Shown one piece after another: positions 17,453-27,374 of a stretch of DNA of 64,000 nt. Within the stretch, counting starts at the first letter, position 1; each line of letters opens with the position of its first letter. A model generated the notes under the pieces. It saw only the letters and a list, made by a program, of their open reading frames with translations. It did no database searches and was not told the DNA's origin. Source of the DNA: Bacillus tuaregi (GTDB lineage Bacteria; Bacillota; Bacilli; Bacillales; Cytobacillaceae). Where the stretch lies: positions 2,987,805 to 3,051,804 of the forward strand of contig NZ_LT629731.1 of NCBI RefSeq assembly GCF_900104575.1, in the 5' to 3' direction. The translations under genes were made by a program, and so were the position numbers.

Positions 17453-18433
17453 TCACGACAGCTCAATATCTGCAGAATATACCAAATGAACTTTCCCTGT
17501 TTCATCCTCAAGCATTAAGGCTCCATCATCGGTAATGCCAAGTGCTTTTCCGTATAAATCCCCTTGCACCATTCTTGCTGTAATCATCTTCCCTATACTG
17601 ATTGCATAGCTTTCCCATAAGATTTTAATCGGCTCAAAGCCTTCCTGTAAATACAAATCATATAAGTATTCAAGCTTCGCTAATACCAATCGAATTAGCT
17701 CAGCACGATTTATACTTTTTCCCGTTTCAATTCTTAACGAAGTTGCAATAGAGCGGAGTTCTTCCGGATACATCTCCTGTTCTTGATTAACATTCATCCC
17801 GATTCCGATAATGACCGAATTGATCCGATCACTTTCTGCCTGTAGCTCTGTCAAAATGCCGGTAATTTTTTTCCCATTCAATAGAATATCATTAGGCCAT
17901 TTTATTTGCGGCTTAATGGAGGCTAATTCCTCAATCGCTTGTACAACTGCCACAGCTGTTACTAATGTTAATTGCGGGGCCTTGTGCGGCAAAAGCTGGG
18001 GCCGTAGAATCACACTCATCCATACACCAGTATATTTGGGTGAGAACCAAGTTCTGGCCATTCTTCCCCGCCCCGCCGTTTGTTCTTCCGCAATCACAAC
18101 AGTGCCTTCAGAAGCACCATCAAGGCTCAACTGAAGGGCCATTTTTTGCGTTGAATCTATCTTTTCCTCGTAATGAATATTTTGTCCCAGCCTTTTTGTC
18201 AACAATCCAAGCCGAACCTCATTCGCCGTTATTTTTTCTGGTACTTTCACAATTCGATATCCTTTTCTTCTGACCGCTTCAAGCTCAAAGCCTTCCTTAC
18301 GAAGCTCTTCAATATGCTTCCATACAGCCGTTCTCGTACATCCAATTAATTCTGCTAAATATTGACCAGATAAAAATTCATCCCCACTATTGGTAAAAGC
18401 ATCAAGCAATCGTTTTCTTAGCTCTGATTGCAC
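17453..18433 (-). CDS. birA: Bifunctional biotin-protein ligase / biotin operon repressor
   Basis: 326 residues from a GTG at 18433; this start matches the family (M-x-S-x-LRK) and has AGGGAG upstream, while a GTG four codons earlier overlaps the ribosome site. An N-terminal winged helix (about 10-60, CTRTAVWKHIEELRKEGFE) binds operator DNA. The ligase domain shows GRGRMARTWFSP for biotinyl-AMP and KWPNDILLNGKKITGIL with the catalytic Lys. It biotinylates acetyl-CoA carboxylase and pyruvate carboxylase. The start lies 16 bases inside cca, so the two are coupled. No biotin operon is in the window. Confidence 0.95.
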   Translation of the reverse strand: MQSELRKRLLDAFTNSGDEFLSGQYLAELIGCTRTAVWKHIEELRKEGFELEAVRRKGYRIVKVPEKITANEVRLGLLTKRLGQNIHYEEKIDSTQKMALQLSLDGASEGTVVIAEEQTAGRGRMARTWFSPKYTGVWMSVILRPQLLPHKAPQLTLVTAVAVVQAIEELASIKPQIKWPNDILLNGKKITGILTELQAESDRINSVIIGIGMNVNQEQEMYPEELRSIATSLRIETGKSINRAELIRLVLAKLEYLYDLYLQEGFEPIKILWESYAISIGKMITARMVQGDLYGKALGITDDGALMLEDETGKVHLVYSADIELS

Positions 18434-19617
18434 TTTAACAGCCACTCCCTTATAGAATCTCTATTATTGTTAACCACATTATTTATAACGGCCTTCTCAA
18501 TTTGATTCAGCTTTTCATTTACCCATGGTCCGCCTGTCTTGTTACACCATTCCATTAAATCATGTCCACTAACAGCAAGTTGATGACGACTTTTGATGGT
18601 CAGCTTTTCATATTTCTCTGTCAGCTCTGCCATAGATTCTGATATGGGACGATGCTGATAAATATTAAAAATTCTTTCCGCAGGTAGAATGTGCTCATCA
18701 CCTGCATGATAGAGATCTTCTCGATTCCATTGCGAATTCAGGCGGTACCGCACCCAACCGACGATGTGTTTAATCATTTTGATTTTTTTTACGGGTAGCT
18801 TCCATTTTCTTAAAAAATGCTCTGCTTCGTCGGTTTCAATCCCTACTAGCAATAATAATAACGACCAGATTTCAATGGTGGTTAATTCTCTTATATCGTA
18901 CTGAAGCAATTGCTCAAGTGCTTTTTCTTGATTTCGCAGTCCTGGTAAATACTGATATAGACCTGAATCCAGCAGAAGCTTAAAGCCTGCCATTCTGTCT
19001 TCACCCTTCAGCAGCTTTTCAAACTCAAGTGTTTTTCGTTCTGTTGCAATTTTTTCCAGCAGTCCGGCATTTGCCTTTAAGGCTAAGAAGGTTTCCGAAT
19101 CAATGGAAAAGTTTAATTGACTAACAAAGCGAACGGCCCTCATCATCCTTAATGCATCCTCATGAAAACGTTCTGCAGCAGAGCCCACTGTTTTGATGAT
19201 TCTATTGTGAATAGCCTCTTGACCATAAAATGGATCAATTATTTGACCTTCCTTGTTCATCGCCATGCTATTCATCGTAAAATCACGACGTTTTAGATCC
19301 TCTTCCAGGCTACGAATAAAAGTGACATCACTAGGTCTGCGAAAATCATGATATTCTCCATCTGTACGAAACGTTGTTAATTCGTAGGTTTCCTTATCCC
19401 ATAGGACAATGACGGTTCCGTGTTCAATCCCGACATCAATTGTCTTAGGAAAAATGTGTTTTACTTCCTCTGGAGTTGCCGAAGTGGCAATATCCACATC
19501 GGCGATTTCCTTACCTAGTATGTAATCTCGAACACAGCCGCCGACAAAATAAGCTTCAAAACCAGCTGCTTCCAATCTCTCAAAAAGAGGGATGGCTCTT
19601 TTAAAAATCGGCATCAT
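18418..19617 (-). CDS. cca: CCA tRNA nucleotidyltransferase
   Basis: 399 residues, class II enzyme that builds or repairs the CCA end of tRNA. The polymerase head has [20 protein letters not shown] with catalytic D40 and D42 (the metal pair). The following neck, body and tail are helical. [10 protein letters not shown] and the [12 protein letters not shown] block that selects bases are visible. Two ATGs adjoin (19617 and 19614); either overlaps the bshA stop, so translation is coupled to bshA. The gene continues into birA by overlap. Confidence 0.95.
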   Translation of the reverse strand: MMPIFKRAIPLFERLEAAGFEAYFVGGCVRDYILGKEIADVDIATSATPEEVKHIFPKTIDVGIEHGTVIVLWDKETYELTTFRTDGEYHDFRRPSDVTFIRSLEEDLKRRDFTMNSMAMNKEGQIIDPFYGQEAIHNRIIKTVGSAAERFHEDALRMMRAVRFVSQLNFSIDSETFLALKANAGLLEKIATERKTLEFEKLLKGEDRMAGFKLLLDSGLYQYLPGLRNQEKALEQLLQYDIRELTTIEIWSLLLLLVGIETDEAEHFLRKWKLPVKKIKMIKHIVGWVRYRLNSQWNREDLYHAGDEHILPAERIFNIYQHRPISESMAELTEKYEKLTIKSRHQLAVSGHDLMEWCNKTGGPWVNEKLNQIEKAVINNVVNNNRDSIREWLLKCNQS

Positions 19618-20759
19618 CCCACTTCACCACTTTTCAATAATTGATAATATATTTGTTCATACTGCTCCACAATCTTTTCAGCCCGAAAGTGATCATTCAC
19701 TATCTGGACAGAATGCTGTGAAAACACCTTATGCTTTTGTTCATCCGTTAGGAGTTGGACCGCTTTTTCTGCTATTTGCTCGATATCTCCTAACTCGCAT
19801 AAATACCCATTAACACCATCCTGAATCACTTCAGGAATACCGCCGATATTCATCCCGATACATGGAACTCCACATGCCATTGCCTCGAGGGCTACAAGAC
19901 CAAAGCTTTCTTTTTCTGATAAAAGGAGCATTAAATCACTGATGGAATACAATTCCTCAAGATTATCCTGTTTTCCGAGGAAAAGCACATGGTCCTGGAT
20001 ATCTAATTTTTCAACCAACTGGCTGACAATGGAAAATTCCGGTCCATCACCAACCAGTAAAAGCTTGGCAGGAATTTGTGCTACAATTTTAGCAAATGCC
20101 CTTACGACATCTGGAACACGCTTGACATTTCGGAAGTTTGAAACATGAATAACAACCTTTTCATGCTGATTGATTTCATATTCTTCTTTTAGATGACAAG
20201 TCGATATTTTATGATAGACCCTCTCATCGATAAAATTATAGACTGGCATGATTTTATTTCTTGGTTTGACAAGATCATAGGTTTCAGCAATTAAGGAATG
20301 AGACACGGCCGTAACCGCGTCAGATTCTTCTATACCAAAGCGAATAGCATCTGTTAACGATGCATCATAACCAAGTACCGTGATATCTGTACCATGTAGG
20401 GTAGTAACAATTTTGATATTTCTTCCTGACATTTGCTTAGCTAAAATAGCACATACAGCATGAGGAATTGCATAATGCACATGAAGTAAATCAAGTTTTT
20501 CTCTTCTTATGACTTCTGCCATTTTACTGGCAAGAGCAATATCATATGGTGGATATTGAAAAACAGAATATTGATTTACCTCTACCTGATGATAGTAAAT
20601 ATTATGATACATTTTCTTCAATCTAAAGGGCAGGCTGGATGATATAAAGTGGATGCTATGACCCTTCTCCGCTAGCATTTTTCCCAATTCAGTTGCAATA
20701 ACTCCTGAACCACCAACAGTTGGGTAACAGGTAATGCCAATTTTGAGTTTTGTTTTCAT
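19614..20759 (-). CDS. bshA: N-acetyl-alpha-D-glucosaminyl L-malate synthase
   Basis: 381 residues, a retaining GT4 glycosyltransferase that joins UDP-GlcNAc and L-malate, the first step to bacillithiol. The family N-terminus [15 protein letters not shown] is intact, and the donor site is seen in GDGPE and the [16 protein letters not shown] segment (Glu pair binding UDP-sugar). GAGGAG precedes the ATG. In B. subtilis bshB1 (the deacetylase) lies directly upstream; here the next gene is mgsA, only 74 bases away, so bshB1 is absent from this locus. Confidence 0.95.
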   Translation of the reverse strand: MKTKLKIGITCYPTVGGSGVIATELGKMLAEKGHSIHFISSSLPFRLKKMYHNIYYHQVEVNQYSVFQYPPYDIALASKMAEVIRREKLDLLHVHYAIPHAVCAILAKQMSGRNIKIVTTLHGTDITVLGYDASLTDAIRFGIEESDAVTAVSHSLIAETYDLVKPRNKIMPVYNFIDERVYHKISTCHLKEEYEINQHEKVVIHVSNFRNVKRVPDVVRAFAKIVAQIPAKLLLVGDGPEFSIVSQLVEKLDIQDHVLFLGKQDNLEELYSISDLMLLLSEKESFGLVALEAMACGVPCIGMNIGGIPEVIQDGVNGYLCELGDIEQIAEKAVQLLTDEQKHKVFSQHSVQIVNDHFRAEKIVEQYEQIYYQLLKSGEVG

Positions 20760-20833
20760 ACTGTTTCTCCTCGACTTCCTAATACACTGTCGGCTTTTTT
20801 ATTCTCTTGCTTGTATGTATTTGTGCTACATCC

Positions 20834-21256
20834 TTACTCCATATTATTATCGGGTACTTCTCCTCTAACAATATTACGCCAGGACAAATCATTGCGCTCT
20901 AGGCCTCTAATCAATACCTCTCCTGTTCCCATATTCGTTGCGAGTGGTACGGAATACACATCACATAGTCGAATTAACGCTGTTACATCAGGCTCGTGTG
21001 GCTGTGCGGTTAATGGATCGCGAAAGAAAAAAACCATATCCATTTTATTATTGGCAATCAACGCTCCAATTTCCTGATCACCACCGAGCGGTCCTGATTG
21101 AAACCGAGTAACCGTTAGCCCCGTTGCATCCATTATTTTTTGACCAGTTGTACCCGTAGCAAATAAAGTATGCTCCTGTAGAATTGCTTGATAGGCAGTG
21201 GTAAAACGTATCATATCATCTTTTTTCTTATCATGGGCAATCAACGCAATATTCAT
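20834..21256 (-). CDS. mgsA: Methylglyoxal synthase
   Basis: 140 residues. It converts dihydroxyacetone phosphate to methylglyoxal and phosphate, a bypass that relieves sugar-phosphate stress. Catalytic D60 lies in [14 protein letters not shown]8 and K10 in AHDKKK and the phosphate site TGTTG (34-38) are present, as is [19 protein letters not shown] precedes the ATG. It lies 15 bases after dapB and is probably cotranscribed with ypjD-dapB, matching B. subtilis. Confidence 0.95.
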   Translation of the reverse strand: MNIALIAHDKKKDDMIRFTTAYQAILQEHTLFATGTTGQKIMDATGLTVTRFQSGPLGGDQEIGALIANNKMDMVFFFRDPLTAQPHEPDVTALIRLCDVYSVPLATNMGTGEVLIRGLERNDLSWRNIVRGEVPDNNME

Positions 21257-21271
21257 TAGGCTCTCCCCGCT

Positions 21272-22072
21272 TTATTCAATAATATTTTCCAAACCATATA
21301 CAAGTGTAGTAAGATTCTTAACTGTATCTACTGCTAGTTTTACTCCAGACATAAACGAAACTCGATCATAGGAATCATGGCGAATGGTTAGCGTTTGTCC
21401 TTCGGCGCCAAACATCACCTGCTGATGCGCAATTAATCCTGGTAAACGGACAGAATGAATGTGCATTCCCGAAAACTCAGCCCCTCTTGCACCTTGTAGC
21501 GTTTCTTTTTCATCAGGATGACCCTGTGATTTTTCTTCTCTAAACTGGGAAATCATTTCAGCCGTTTTTACTGCCGTTCCTGATGGAGCATCTAGCTTTT
21601 TATCGTGATGCAATTCAATAATTTCTACATCCTGGAAATATCTTCCTGCTAACTGTGAAAACTTCATCATGAGCACAGCACCTAAAGCAAAGTTTGGCGC
21701 AATAATACAGCCTGTTTCTTTTTCTCGGCATAGCTCTTCAAGCTCTTTAAGATTTTCTTTTGTAAATCCAGTTGTCCCCACTACTGGACGTACGCCAAAT
21801 TCTAGTGCGGTTTTCGTGTGATGCATTCCAACCTCTGGTGTTGTTAAGTCAATTAGCACGTCTGCCTTAATTTCCGATAAGCATTCAGAGATATCAGCGA
21901 AAACAGGTACCGGCAATGCTGAAACACCTGTTAATTCATTTAATAATTTTCCACCATGCTTGTGGTCTACGACTGCGACTAATTCATATTGTTCGGTCCT
22001 CTCAACAAGCTTAACTGCTTCAGATCCCATTCTCCCCCGCGGACCTGCAATGATTATTTTTGTTTTTTCCAT
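21272..22072 (-). CDS. dapB: 4-hydroxy-tetrahydrodipicolinate reductase
   Basis: 266 residues from the ATG at 22072, which has GAGGGG upstream; a longer frame would overlap ypjD. It reduces hydroxy-tetrahydrodipicolinate in the lysine and diaminopimelate pathway, which also supplies spore dipicolinate. The NAD(P)-binding loop is AGPRGRMG (8-15). The catalytic His pair and Lys are in [16 protein letters not shown]. The C-terminal dimer domain ends in [11 protein letters not shown]. It sits between ypjD and mgsA. Confidence 0.96.
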   Translation of the reverse strand: MEKTKIIIAGPRGRMGSEAVKLVERTEQYELVAVVDHKHGGKLLNELTGVSALPVPVFADISECLSEIKADVLIDLTTPEVGMHHTKTALEFGVRPVVGTTGFTKENLKELEELCREKETGCIIAPNFALGAVLMMKFSQLAGRYFQDVEIIELHHDKKLDAPSGTAVKTAEMISQFREEKSQGHPDEKETLQGARGAEFSGMHIHSVRLPGLIAHQQVMFGAEGQTLTIRHDSYDRVSFMSGVKLAVDTVKNLTTLVYGLENIIE

Positions 22073-22088
22073 TCTTTTCCCCTCTTTC

Positions 22089-22424
22089 TTACGATTCATC
22101 GATTTTTGTCCAGCGGTCTTTGTCCCTCGTATTAAACTTTTTCATCACCCGGTTATGAGCTTCTTCAAGATCTATATGTAAGGAATTCGCAAAGCAAATC
22201 AAAACAAATAGTAAATCGCCAAGCTCTTCTTCAATCGTATTTTCCTGCTCTGTCGATTTTTTAGGCTTTTCTCCAAAGTAATGATTAACCTCTCTAGCCA
22301 GTTCACCTAATTCCTCAGTCATTCGAGCCGTCATCGCCAGCGGACTGAAATAACCTTCTTTAAATTGACTAATATAATCATCCACTTCCTTTTGAAGATC
22401 CTTTATTGTTTTATCATTTGACAA
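22089..22424 (-). CDS. ypjD: MazG-type nucleotide pyrophosphohydrolase YpjD
   Basis: 111 residues from a TTG at 22424, the same length as B. subtilis YpjD. AGAGGTGA lies 6 bases upstream, while the GTG inside that ribosome site is unlikely to be used. MazG-like metal residues are clear: [10 protein letters not shown] and [14 protein letters not shown] (E-x-x-E and E-x-x-D). Such enzymes hydrolyse non-canonical NTPs to NMP and pyrophosphate; the substrate here is not known. It begins the ypjD-dapB-mgsA cluster. Confidence 0.88.
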   Translation of the reverse strand: MSNDKTIKDLQKEVDDYISQFKEGYFSPLAMTARMTEELGELAREVNHYFGEKPKKSTEQENTIEEELGDLLFVLICFANSLHIDLEEAHNRVMKKFNTRDKDRWTKIDES

Positions 22425-22533
22425 AAAAATCACCTCTAAAGCTGGTTAGGATAAAATATTTACTCTTCTATCATGTTAGCTAAACAAAGCCAATTTGACA
22501 AATTTTTTTCTTCTTTCAAAAGCTTTTATGAAT

Positions 22534-22562
22534 TTGTTCCACCATCACTTTTCCTATATAAT
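22534..22562 (+). promoter_or_regulatory. Sigma-A-like promoter of ypjC
   Basis: TTGTTC (22534-22539), 17 bases, TATAAT (22557-22562), about 42 bases before the ypjC ATG. The -10 is perfect, the -35 matches 4 of 6. Confidence 0.6.
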
Positions 22563-22603
22563 TATAATCGCTTTAAGGTCGTATTTGGAAGAGGAGGTAT
22601 CAT

Positions 22604-23476
22604 ATGGTTTTTGGCATCAAATACAAAAATATTTTATTTATTCTCCTAGGTGCTAGCATCTATTCATTTGGCATTGTTCATTTTAATATGCAGAATAACT
22701 TAGCAGAGGGTGGCTTTACTGGAATAACACTTTTGTTTTATTTTCTATTTTATTGGGACCCTTCTTATGTCAATTTAATCTTAAATATTCCTTTATTTTT
22801 TCTTGGTTGGAAAATACTAGGCAGGAAATCCTTAATTTATACAATAATAGGAACAGTAGCCGTTTCTCTATTTCTCTGGATTTTTCAAAGGTATCAGATT
22901 AATATGCCTCTTAAAGAAGACATGACATTGGCTGCCCTCTTTGCAGGGGTGTCCCTTGGGGTCGGGTTAGGGATTATTTTCCGGTTTGGCGGTACAACCG
23001 GAGGGGTTGATATTATTGCACGCCTCGTCTATAAATATAATGGCTGGAGCATGGGAAAGACGATGTTTATTTTTGATGCCGTCGTCATTACCTTATCACT
23101 CATTTTTTATTTAGATTACCATGAAGCCATGTATACCCTTGTGTTAGTTTTTATTTCAGCAAGAGTTATTGACTTTATGCAGGAAGGCGCCTATTCAGCA
23201 AGAGGAGCGATGATTATTTCTGAGCGCAACGATGAAATTGCCGATAAGATTCTTCAGGAGATGTGCAGAGGAGTTACGGTGCTAAAGGGCTATGGTTCCT
23301 ATACAAAACAGGACAGGGAAGTATTGTATTGCGTTGTAGCTAAAAATGAGATTGTTCGTTTAAAAAGCGTGATTATGGAGGTGGATCCGCATGCATTCGT
23401 ATCCATCAGTATCGTCCACGATGTCATTGGGGAAGGCTTCACATTAGATGAAAACAAGAAGCCAATTGTTCATTAA
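22604..23476 (+). CDS. ypjC: YitT family membrane protein YpjC
   Basis: 290 residues. The N-terminal part has five or six membrane segments (about 8-28, 50-70, 78-98, 108-130, 150-170, 175-190) with the family block FRFGGTTGGVDIIARL near 126-141. The C-terminal soluble domain (about 200-280, DUF2179) contains TVLKGYGSYT and VVAKNEI. YitT-family proteins are common in Firmicutes; no transport function has been firmly shown. The ribosome site GAGGAGG is strong. The gene is plus strand between two minus-strand blocks and has its own promoter and terminator. Confidence 0.85.
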   Translation: MVFGIKYKNILFILLGASIYSFGIVHFNMQNNLAEGGFTGITLLFYFLFYWDPSYVNLILNIPLFFLGWKILGRKSLIYTIIGTVAVSLFLWIFQRYQINMPLKEDMTLAALFAGVSLGVGLGIIFRFGGTTGGVDIIARLVYKYNGWSMGKTMFIFDAVVITLSLIFYLDYHEAMYTLVLVFISARVIDFMQEGAYSARGAMIISERNDEIADKILQEMCRGVTVLKGYGSYTKQDREVLYCVVAKNEIVRLKSVIMEVDPHAFVSISIVHDVIGEGFTLDENKKPIVH

Positions 23477-23482
23477 ATGAAT

Positions 23483-23520
23483 AAAAAAAAGGATTTAGAC
23501 CGAAGTCTAATCCTTTTTTT
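23483..23520. terminator. Bidirectional terminator between ypjC and the metallopeptidase gene
   Basis: AAAAAAAGGATT(T)AGAC-CGAA-GTCTAATCCTTTTTTT forms a long stem with a tetraloop-like CGAA and runs of A and T on both sides. It ends one base before the stop of the minus-strand gene at 23522. Confidence 0.9.
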
Positions 23521-23521
23521 A

Positions 23522-24196
23522 TTAATCCTCACTTTGCATTCCTGTATATATGAGTATCAAGCGAACTAGCTCTAATACAGCAATAGCAGCTGCTGCTACA
23601 TAGGTCAGTGCTGCTGCACTTAAGACTCTTTTCGTTTCACTTTCTTCGTCATTACGAATAACACCGAGTGCCACACACTGATCCATTGCACGGCTTGAAG
23701 CATTAAACTCAACTGGCAATGTTACTAACTGGAATAAAACAGCTGCGGCCATAAAAACAATCCCCAGCAAGACAAAGTTACTCATTCCAAGCAGCATACC
23801 AATAATAATTAATATCCAAGAAAAGTTTGAACCAATATTAGCAACCGGCACTAAACTATGGCGTAAACGGAGAAAACTGTAAGCTTCTTTATCCTGGATA
23901 GCATGACCAACCTCATGTGCCGCAACCGCTGCTGCTGCTATCGAATGACCATGATAATTGTCCGAGGATAATCGAACTGTCTTTGTTCTAGGGTCATAGT
24001 GATCAGATAATATTCCACGAACTTCCTCAATATTCACATGATATAATCCATTTTCATCAAGAATTCTTCTTGCCACTTCCGCACCCCGCATTTGGGAGGA
24101 TGAAGGCACATTAGAGTATTTTGAATAGGTTTTCTTGACCCGTAGCTGCGCCCATATCGGAATAATAATAATAATCGCAAAATAGATTAAAAACAA
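23522..24196 (-). CDS. YugP-type membrane zinc metallopeptidase
   Basis: 224 residues from a TTG at 24196 that has GGAGG 10 bases upstream; an ATG eight codons earlier places that GGAGG inside the gene and lacks its own site. An N-terminal membrane segment is followed by a soluble part with HEVGH (about 94-98) as the zinc site, then three or four more membrane segments. This is the YugP family (Zn-dependent protease of unknown substrate). B. subtilis has yugP elsewhere on its chromosome, so its presence between ypjC and ypjB is a local difference from that species. Confidence 0.85.
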   Translation of the reverse strand: MFLIYFAIIIIIPIWAQLRVKKTYSKYSNVPSSSQMRGAEVARRILDENGLYHVNIEEVRGILSDHYDPRTKTVRLSSDNYHGHSIAAAAVAAHEVGHAIQDKEAYSFLRLRHSLVPVANIGSNFSWILIIIGMLLGMSNFVLLGIVFMAAAVLFQLVTLPVEFNASSRAMDQCVALGVIRNDEESETKRVLSAAALTYVAAAAIAVLELVRLILIYTGMQSED

Positions 24197-24311
24197 TTTC
24201 TTTGTTCCTCCATTCAACATAAACTATTATCTACTATTGTAAGAGTTGTTATCATTCTATGTCAATCGATAAGCTTCAATGAAGAAACAGTCCTACTACT
24301 CTTATTATAAC

Positions 24312-25097
24312 TCATCTGGAACGATTCTTACTTTTTTCCTTCTCACCCATATATTTTCTCCATCCTACATAGGATAATGTAGCAATAATGATACTTCCTG
24401 TTGAAATGATGACCCACCATAGGGATGGATCTGCCTCATCTGCTTGTAGATCGTCAAAAATTCCTTGCAATTCTGTTTCGAGAATAAGCAGCTCCTTCAT
24501 TGAATTCTGCTGTGTTAATATATCCTGCCTGTAGCGGTCAATAAAATGAACTCTTGTATCAAGCCTTTGAAAGCGCTCTGTCGAAACATCAAGCTTCATA
24601 CTCGGATTAATAATCTCATACAATGATAAAAAAGCATCAAGGTTATGATGAAATACGTCTCGATTACCATTAAAAGCAGCTTCCTTTACCTCATCAAATA
24701 CAGCTAAAATCGGTTCCTCCATTTTTGTCCAAAGTGGGTGCTTTGTTGAAGAAATAGCGTCAATAACTAAACGAAATTTAGTTACTCGGTTAATCCTTTC
24801 ATCCGGGTTCATGGTTACATTGGTGGTTGCTTCAATCGCCTCATTGTGTGCAATCGTGACAATCCGCAGTTCATCCATCGTAAATGTGTTTTCTTTTATC
24901 GTTACAGAGGAAAATTTATCTGAAAAAGCCTCTAGTATTTTTTTAGCATCCTCATATCTTTGTGATTTCGTTAATTGAAGTGCCTCATCTGACAGAGCGT
25001 TAAGCTGATCGATAGGTGACATATCCTCATCTGCTAAAGCATTGTTAGATAATAAAAGAATAAATAAAAAAAATACAATCCCAAGCTTGGATTTCAT
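24312..25097 (-). CDS. ypjB: Sporulation protein YpjB
   Basis: 261 residues. A signal peptide (1-22, cut after NNALA) leads to a helical extracytoplasmic domain, and a single membrane segment near the C-terminus (about 229-248, WWVIISTGSIIIATLSYVGW) leaves a short basic tail inside. The pattern fits the YpjB family of spore formers, assigned to sporulation; the detailed role is not known. GGGGGGAC precedes the ATG. It follows ypjA at a 61-base gap, the same pair as in B. subtilis. Confidence 0.83.
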   Translation of the reverse strand: MKSKLGIVFFLFILLLSNNALADEDMSPIDQLNALSDEALQLTKSQRYEDAKKILEAFSDKFSSVTIKENTFTMDELRIVTIAHNEAIEATTNVTMNPDERINRVTKFRLVIDAISSTKHPLWTKMEEPILAVFDEVKEAAFNGNRDVFHHNLDAFLSLYEIINPSMKLDVSTERFQRLDTRVHFIDRYRQDILTQQNSMKELLILETELQGIFDDLQADEADPSLWWVIISTGSIIIATLSYVGWRKYMGEKEKSKNRSR

Positions 25098-25158
25098 GCT
25101 TGTCCCCCCTCATTAGTAACAATGTATGAGAAACGGGACAAGGATAGACCACTATCAT

Positions 25159-25749
25159 TTAGATCTTTAATTCATAGCGATTTTTTCTCACAGCTATCAG
25201 ATAAGTGATAAATAATGAAAAAATACTAAGCCAAAATGTAAAATAACCAATCTCAGGTATGTATTGATTAAGCATGCTATATCGCGGAAGCATAAAGAAA
25301 ACATAATCTATCACATCATTATGTAATGTCCAAATTCCAGCTACAACCAAATGCCAGAGCTTCATTCGATAAAAGGGTGCATATAAAAGACCTTGAACGG
25401 CCATTGCAGCATGAGAAAAAATCAACATCCACGCTGTCCAGCTAACCTCTCCACCAACGATAAACACAAGCAGGTTCATCACAACTGCCCAAATCCCATA
25501 TTTGATCAGAGTAACGACAGCCAGAGCCTCAAATAAAGGCCAATTTTTTCCCATTAAAAAAGCAATCAGAACAAAAACGAAAAATAGGCTTGCTGTCGGA
25601 CTATCTGGAACAAACAGGAGAAATTTCGCCGGTGTATCGGCTAATTGCCAGCCATACCAATAATATCCATACAGAGTTCCTAAAACATTAATGATTAATA
25701 AAAGCCATAAAAACTGACGATTTCCTAAGATTGGGTACAACCATTTCAT
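25159..25749 (-). CDS. ypjA: DUF1405 membrane protein YpjA
   Basis: 196 residues from the ATG at 25749 (start M-K-W-L-Y-P); an upstream extension of 12 codons is less likely. Six hydrophobic segments spread across the length mark an integral membrane protein, with the family elements LLIINVLGTLYGYYWYG near the N-terminus and HNDVIDYVF in the middle. DUF1405/YpjA proteins lie next to the qcr operon in Bacilli; no function is known. It follows the qcr terminator. Confidence 0.82.
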   Translation of the reverse strand: MKWLYPILGNRQFLWLLLIINVLGTLYGYYWYGWQLADTPAKFLLFVPDSPTASLFFVFVLIAFLMGKNWPLFEALAVVTLIKYGIWAVVMNLLVFIVGGEVSWTAWMLIFSHAAMAVQGLLYAPFYRMKLWHLVVAGIWTLHNDVIDYVFFMLPRYSMLNQYIPEIGYFTFWLSIFSLFITYLIAVRKNRYELKI

Positions 25750-25814
25750 CTTTACTTCCCACACCTCTCTCCATATCATACACATCTATCTTATCACAAG
25801 CTTACGGGCTTAGA

Positions 25815-25878
25815 TAAATAATAAAATAGGAAAAAAGCCGACAGATACTTGCCGGCTTTTTTCCTATTTTATTATTTA
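25815..25878. terminator. Very long terminator stem at the end of qcrC
   Basis: A perfect 26-bp inverted repeat (25815-25840 with 25853-25878) around a 12-base loop, with core GGAAAAAAGCCG. The right arm contains the qcrC stop codon and last Lys codon. It ends the qcrABC transcript on the minus strand. Confidence 0.9.
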
Positions 25879-26651
25879 CTTTCTACACTTGAAATAAACT
25901 CTGCTAATTTCGATAATTCCTCATCAGTACCAGTAAATAGTCCTGGAGGCATTTTTCCGTTTTCAGAACCATTTTTAGCGATATTTGCTACTTCTTCAGG
26001 AGTTAAACCTGTATCAATTAAGGCAGGTGCAGCTGCTCCCCCTTCTAATTGATTACCGTGACAGCTTACACAGCCATTGGCCTCAAAGATTTGATAGCCC
26101 TCAGCAGAAGTATCAATATCAGCCTCTGCCACAATCTTACCTTGCTCGGCAGCAGCCTCCCAGTCATGAGTGGCAACTGATTCCCAAGTAAGATACGTAA
26201 TACCTGCAATGGCTAATAGCATAAAGCCTGTTGCTAAAGGACGCTTTGACGGACGTCTTGCTGGTCCACGGTCAATAAATGGTGCTAATAATAAGGCACC
26301 GAACGCAAGGCCCGGGATAACAAGCGCACCGATTGAATTATAAGGACCAGATGCATAGCTATATTTTAATAATTGATATAAGAATAAGAAATACCAGTCT
26401 GGCATCGGAATATATGCAGTGTCACTTGGATCTGCAATTTTTTCTAACGGAGACGGATGCGCAACTGTTAAGCATAAGAAGCCGATAAGAAAAACCGCAC
26501 CAACCATCCATTCTTTTAATAAAAAGTTTGGCCAGAAAGCTTCTGTTTTACCAGGGTATTCCGAATAATCTTTTGGAATATTCGGTTTTCTATGTTCAGC
26601 CGCAGGCACACGTGAATCGCCTACGAACTTCATACCTTTTCCACGATGCAT
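25872..26651 (-). CDS. qcrC: Menaquinol:cytochrome c reductase cytochrome b/c subunit
   Basis: 259 residues, a fusion typical of Bacilli: the subunit-IV-like C-terminal half of cytochrome b (membrane segments about 48-66, 85-100, 108-125 and PDWYFLF in the quinone site) joined to a membrane-tethered cytochrome c domain with heme site C194-x-x-C197-H198. The likely axial Met lies in NGKMPPG. It passes electrons from the Rieske protein to cytochrome c oxidase. AGGAGGGAG precedes the ATG. It is the third gene of qcrABC. Confidence 0.95.
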   Translation of the reverse strand: MHRGKGMKFVGDSRVPAAEHRKPNIPKDYSEYPGKTEAFWPNFLLKEWMVGAVFLIGFLCLTVAHPSPLEKIADPSDTAYIPMPDWYFLFLYQLLKYSYASGPYNSIGALVIPGLAFGALLLAPFIDRGPARRPSKRPLATGFMLLAIAGITYLTWESVATHDWEAAAEQGKIVAEADIDTSAEGYQIFEANGCVSCHGNQLEGGAAAPALIDTGLTPEEVANIAKNGSENGKMPPGLFTGTDEELSKLAEFISSVESK

Positions 26652-26696
26652 GAATAGTCTCCCTCCTTTTAAGAGATATTAAAACAAATGTTATGA

Positions 26697-27371
26697 TTAC
26701 AATGGACCTGAAATACCTTGTTTACGAATCATCATAAAGTGAGCAGCCATTAAGCCGAACAGTGCAGCAGGCAGGAAGAACACGTGAATCGCAAAGAAAC
26801 GAGTAATCGTTTGAGCACCAACAATGTCGGAGCTACCAGCTACTAGAATCTTTAAGTATTCCCCAATAAATGGAACTGACTCAATGATTTGAATCGTTAC
26901 CTTAGTCGCAAATAGCGCTTTCATATCCCACGGTAATAAATAACCAGTAAGACCAAGACCAAGCATTACAAAGAAAATTAACACACCAACAACCCAGTTT
27001 AATTCACGAGGTTTTTTGTATGCACCTTGGAAGAAGACACGCAATGTATGTAAAAACATCATGACAATAACTAAGCTTGCGCCCCAGTGATGCATTCCTC
27101 TAACAATTTGTCCAAAAGCCACTTCATTTTGCAAGTAATAAACAGATTCCCAAGCATTTTTGATATCTGGAACATAGTACATGGTTAAGAACATACCAGA
27201 TAAGATCTGTATTACGGTAATAAAAAAGGTTAATCCCCCAAAACAATAGACAAAAGCCGAAAAATGATGTGCCGGGTTTACGTGCTCCGGTACTTCATGA
27301 TCAGCAATATCCCGCCATAAAGGCGTAATGTCTAAACGTTCATCTACCCAATCATAAATTTTGTTTAACAC
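26697..27371 (-). CDS. qcrB: Menaquinol:cytochrome c reductase cytochrome b subunit
   Basis: 224 residues, b6-type. It holds the heme b ligands in the HHFSAFVYCFGG and MHHWGASLVIVMMFLHTLR segments. C43 is conserved at the same position as the Cys that binds a heme covalently in Bacillus b6c complexes. PWDMKA and the four membrane segments fit the family. The start is a GTG with AGGAGG 8 bases upstream, just 3 bases after qcrA. Confidence 0.96.
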   Translation of the reverse strand: MLNKIYDWVDERLDITPLWRDIADHEVPEHVNPAHHFSAFVYCFGGLTFFITVIQILSGMFLTMYYVPDIKNAWESVYYLQNEVAFGQIVRGMHHWGASLVIVMMFLHTLRVFFQGAYKKPRELNWVVGVLIFFVMLGLGLTGYLLPWDMKALFATKVTIQIIESVPFIGEYLKILVAGSSDIVGAQTITRFFAIHVFFLPAALFGLMAAHFMMIRKQGISGPL

Positions 27372-27374
27372 TGA

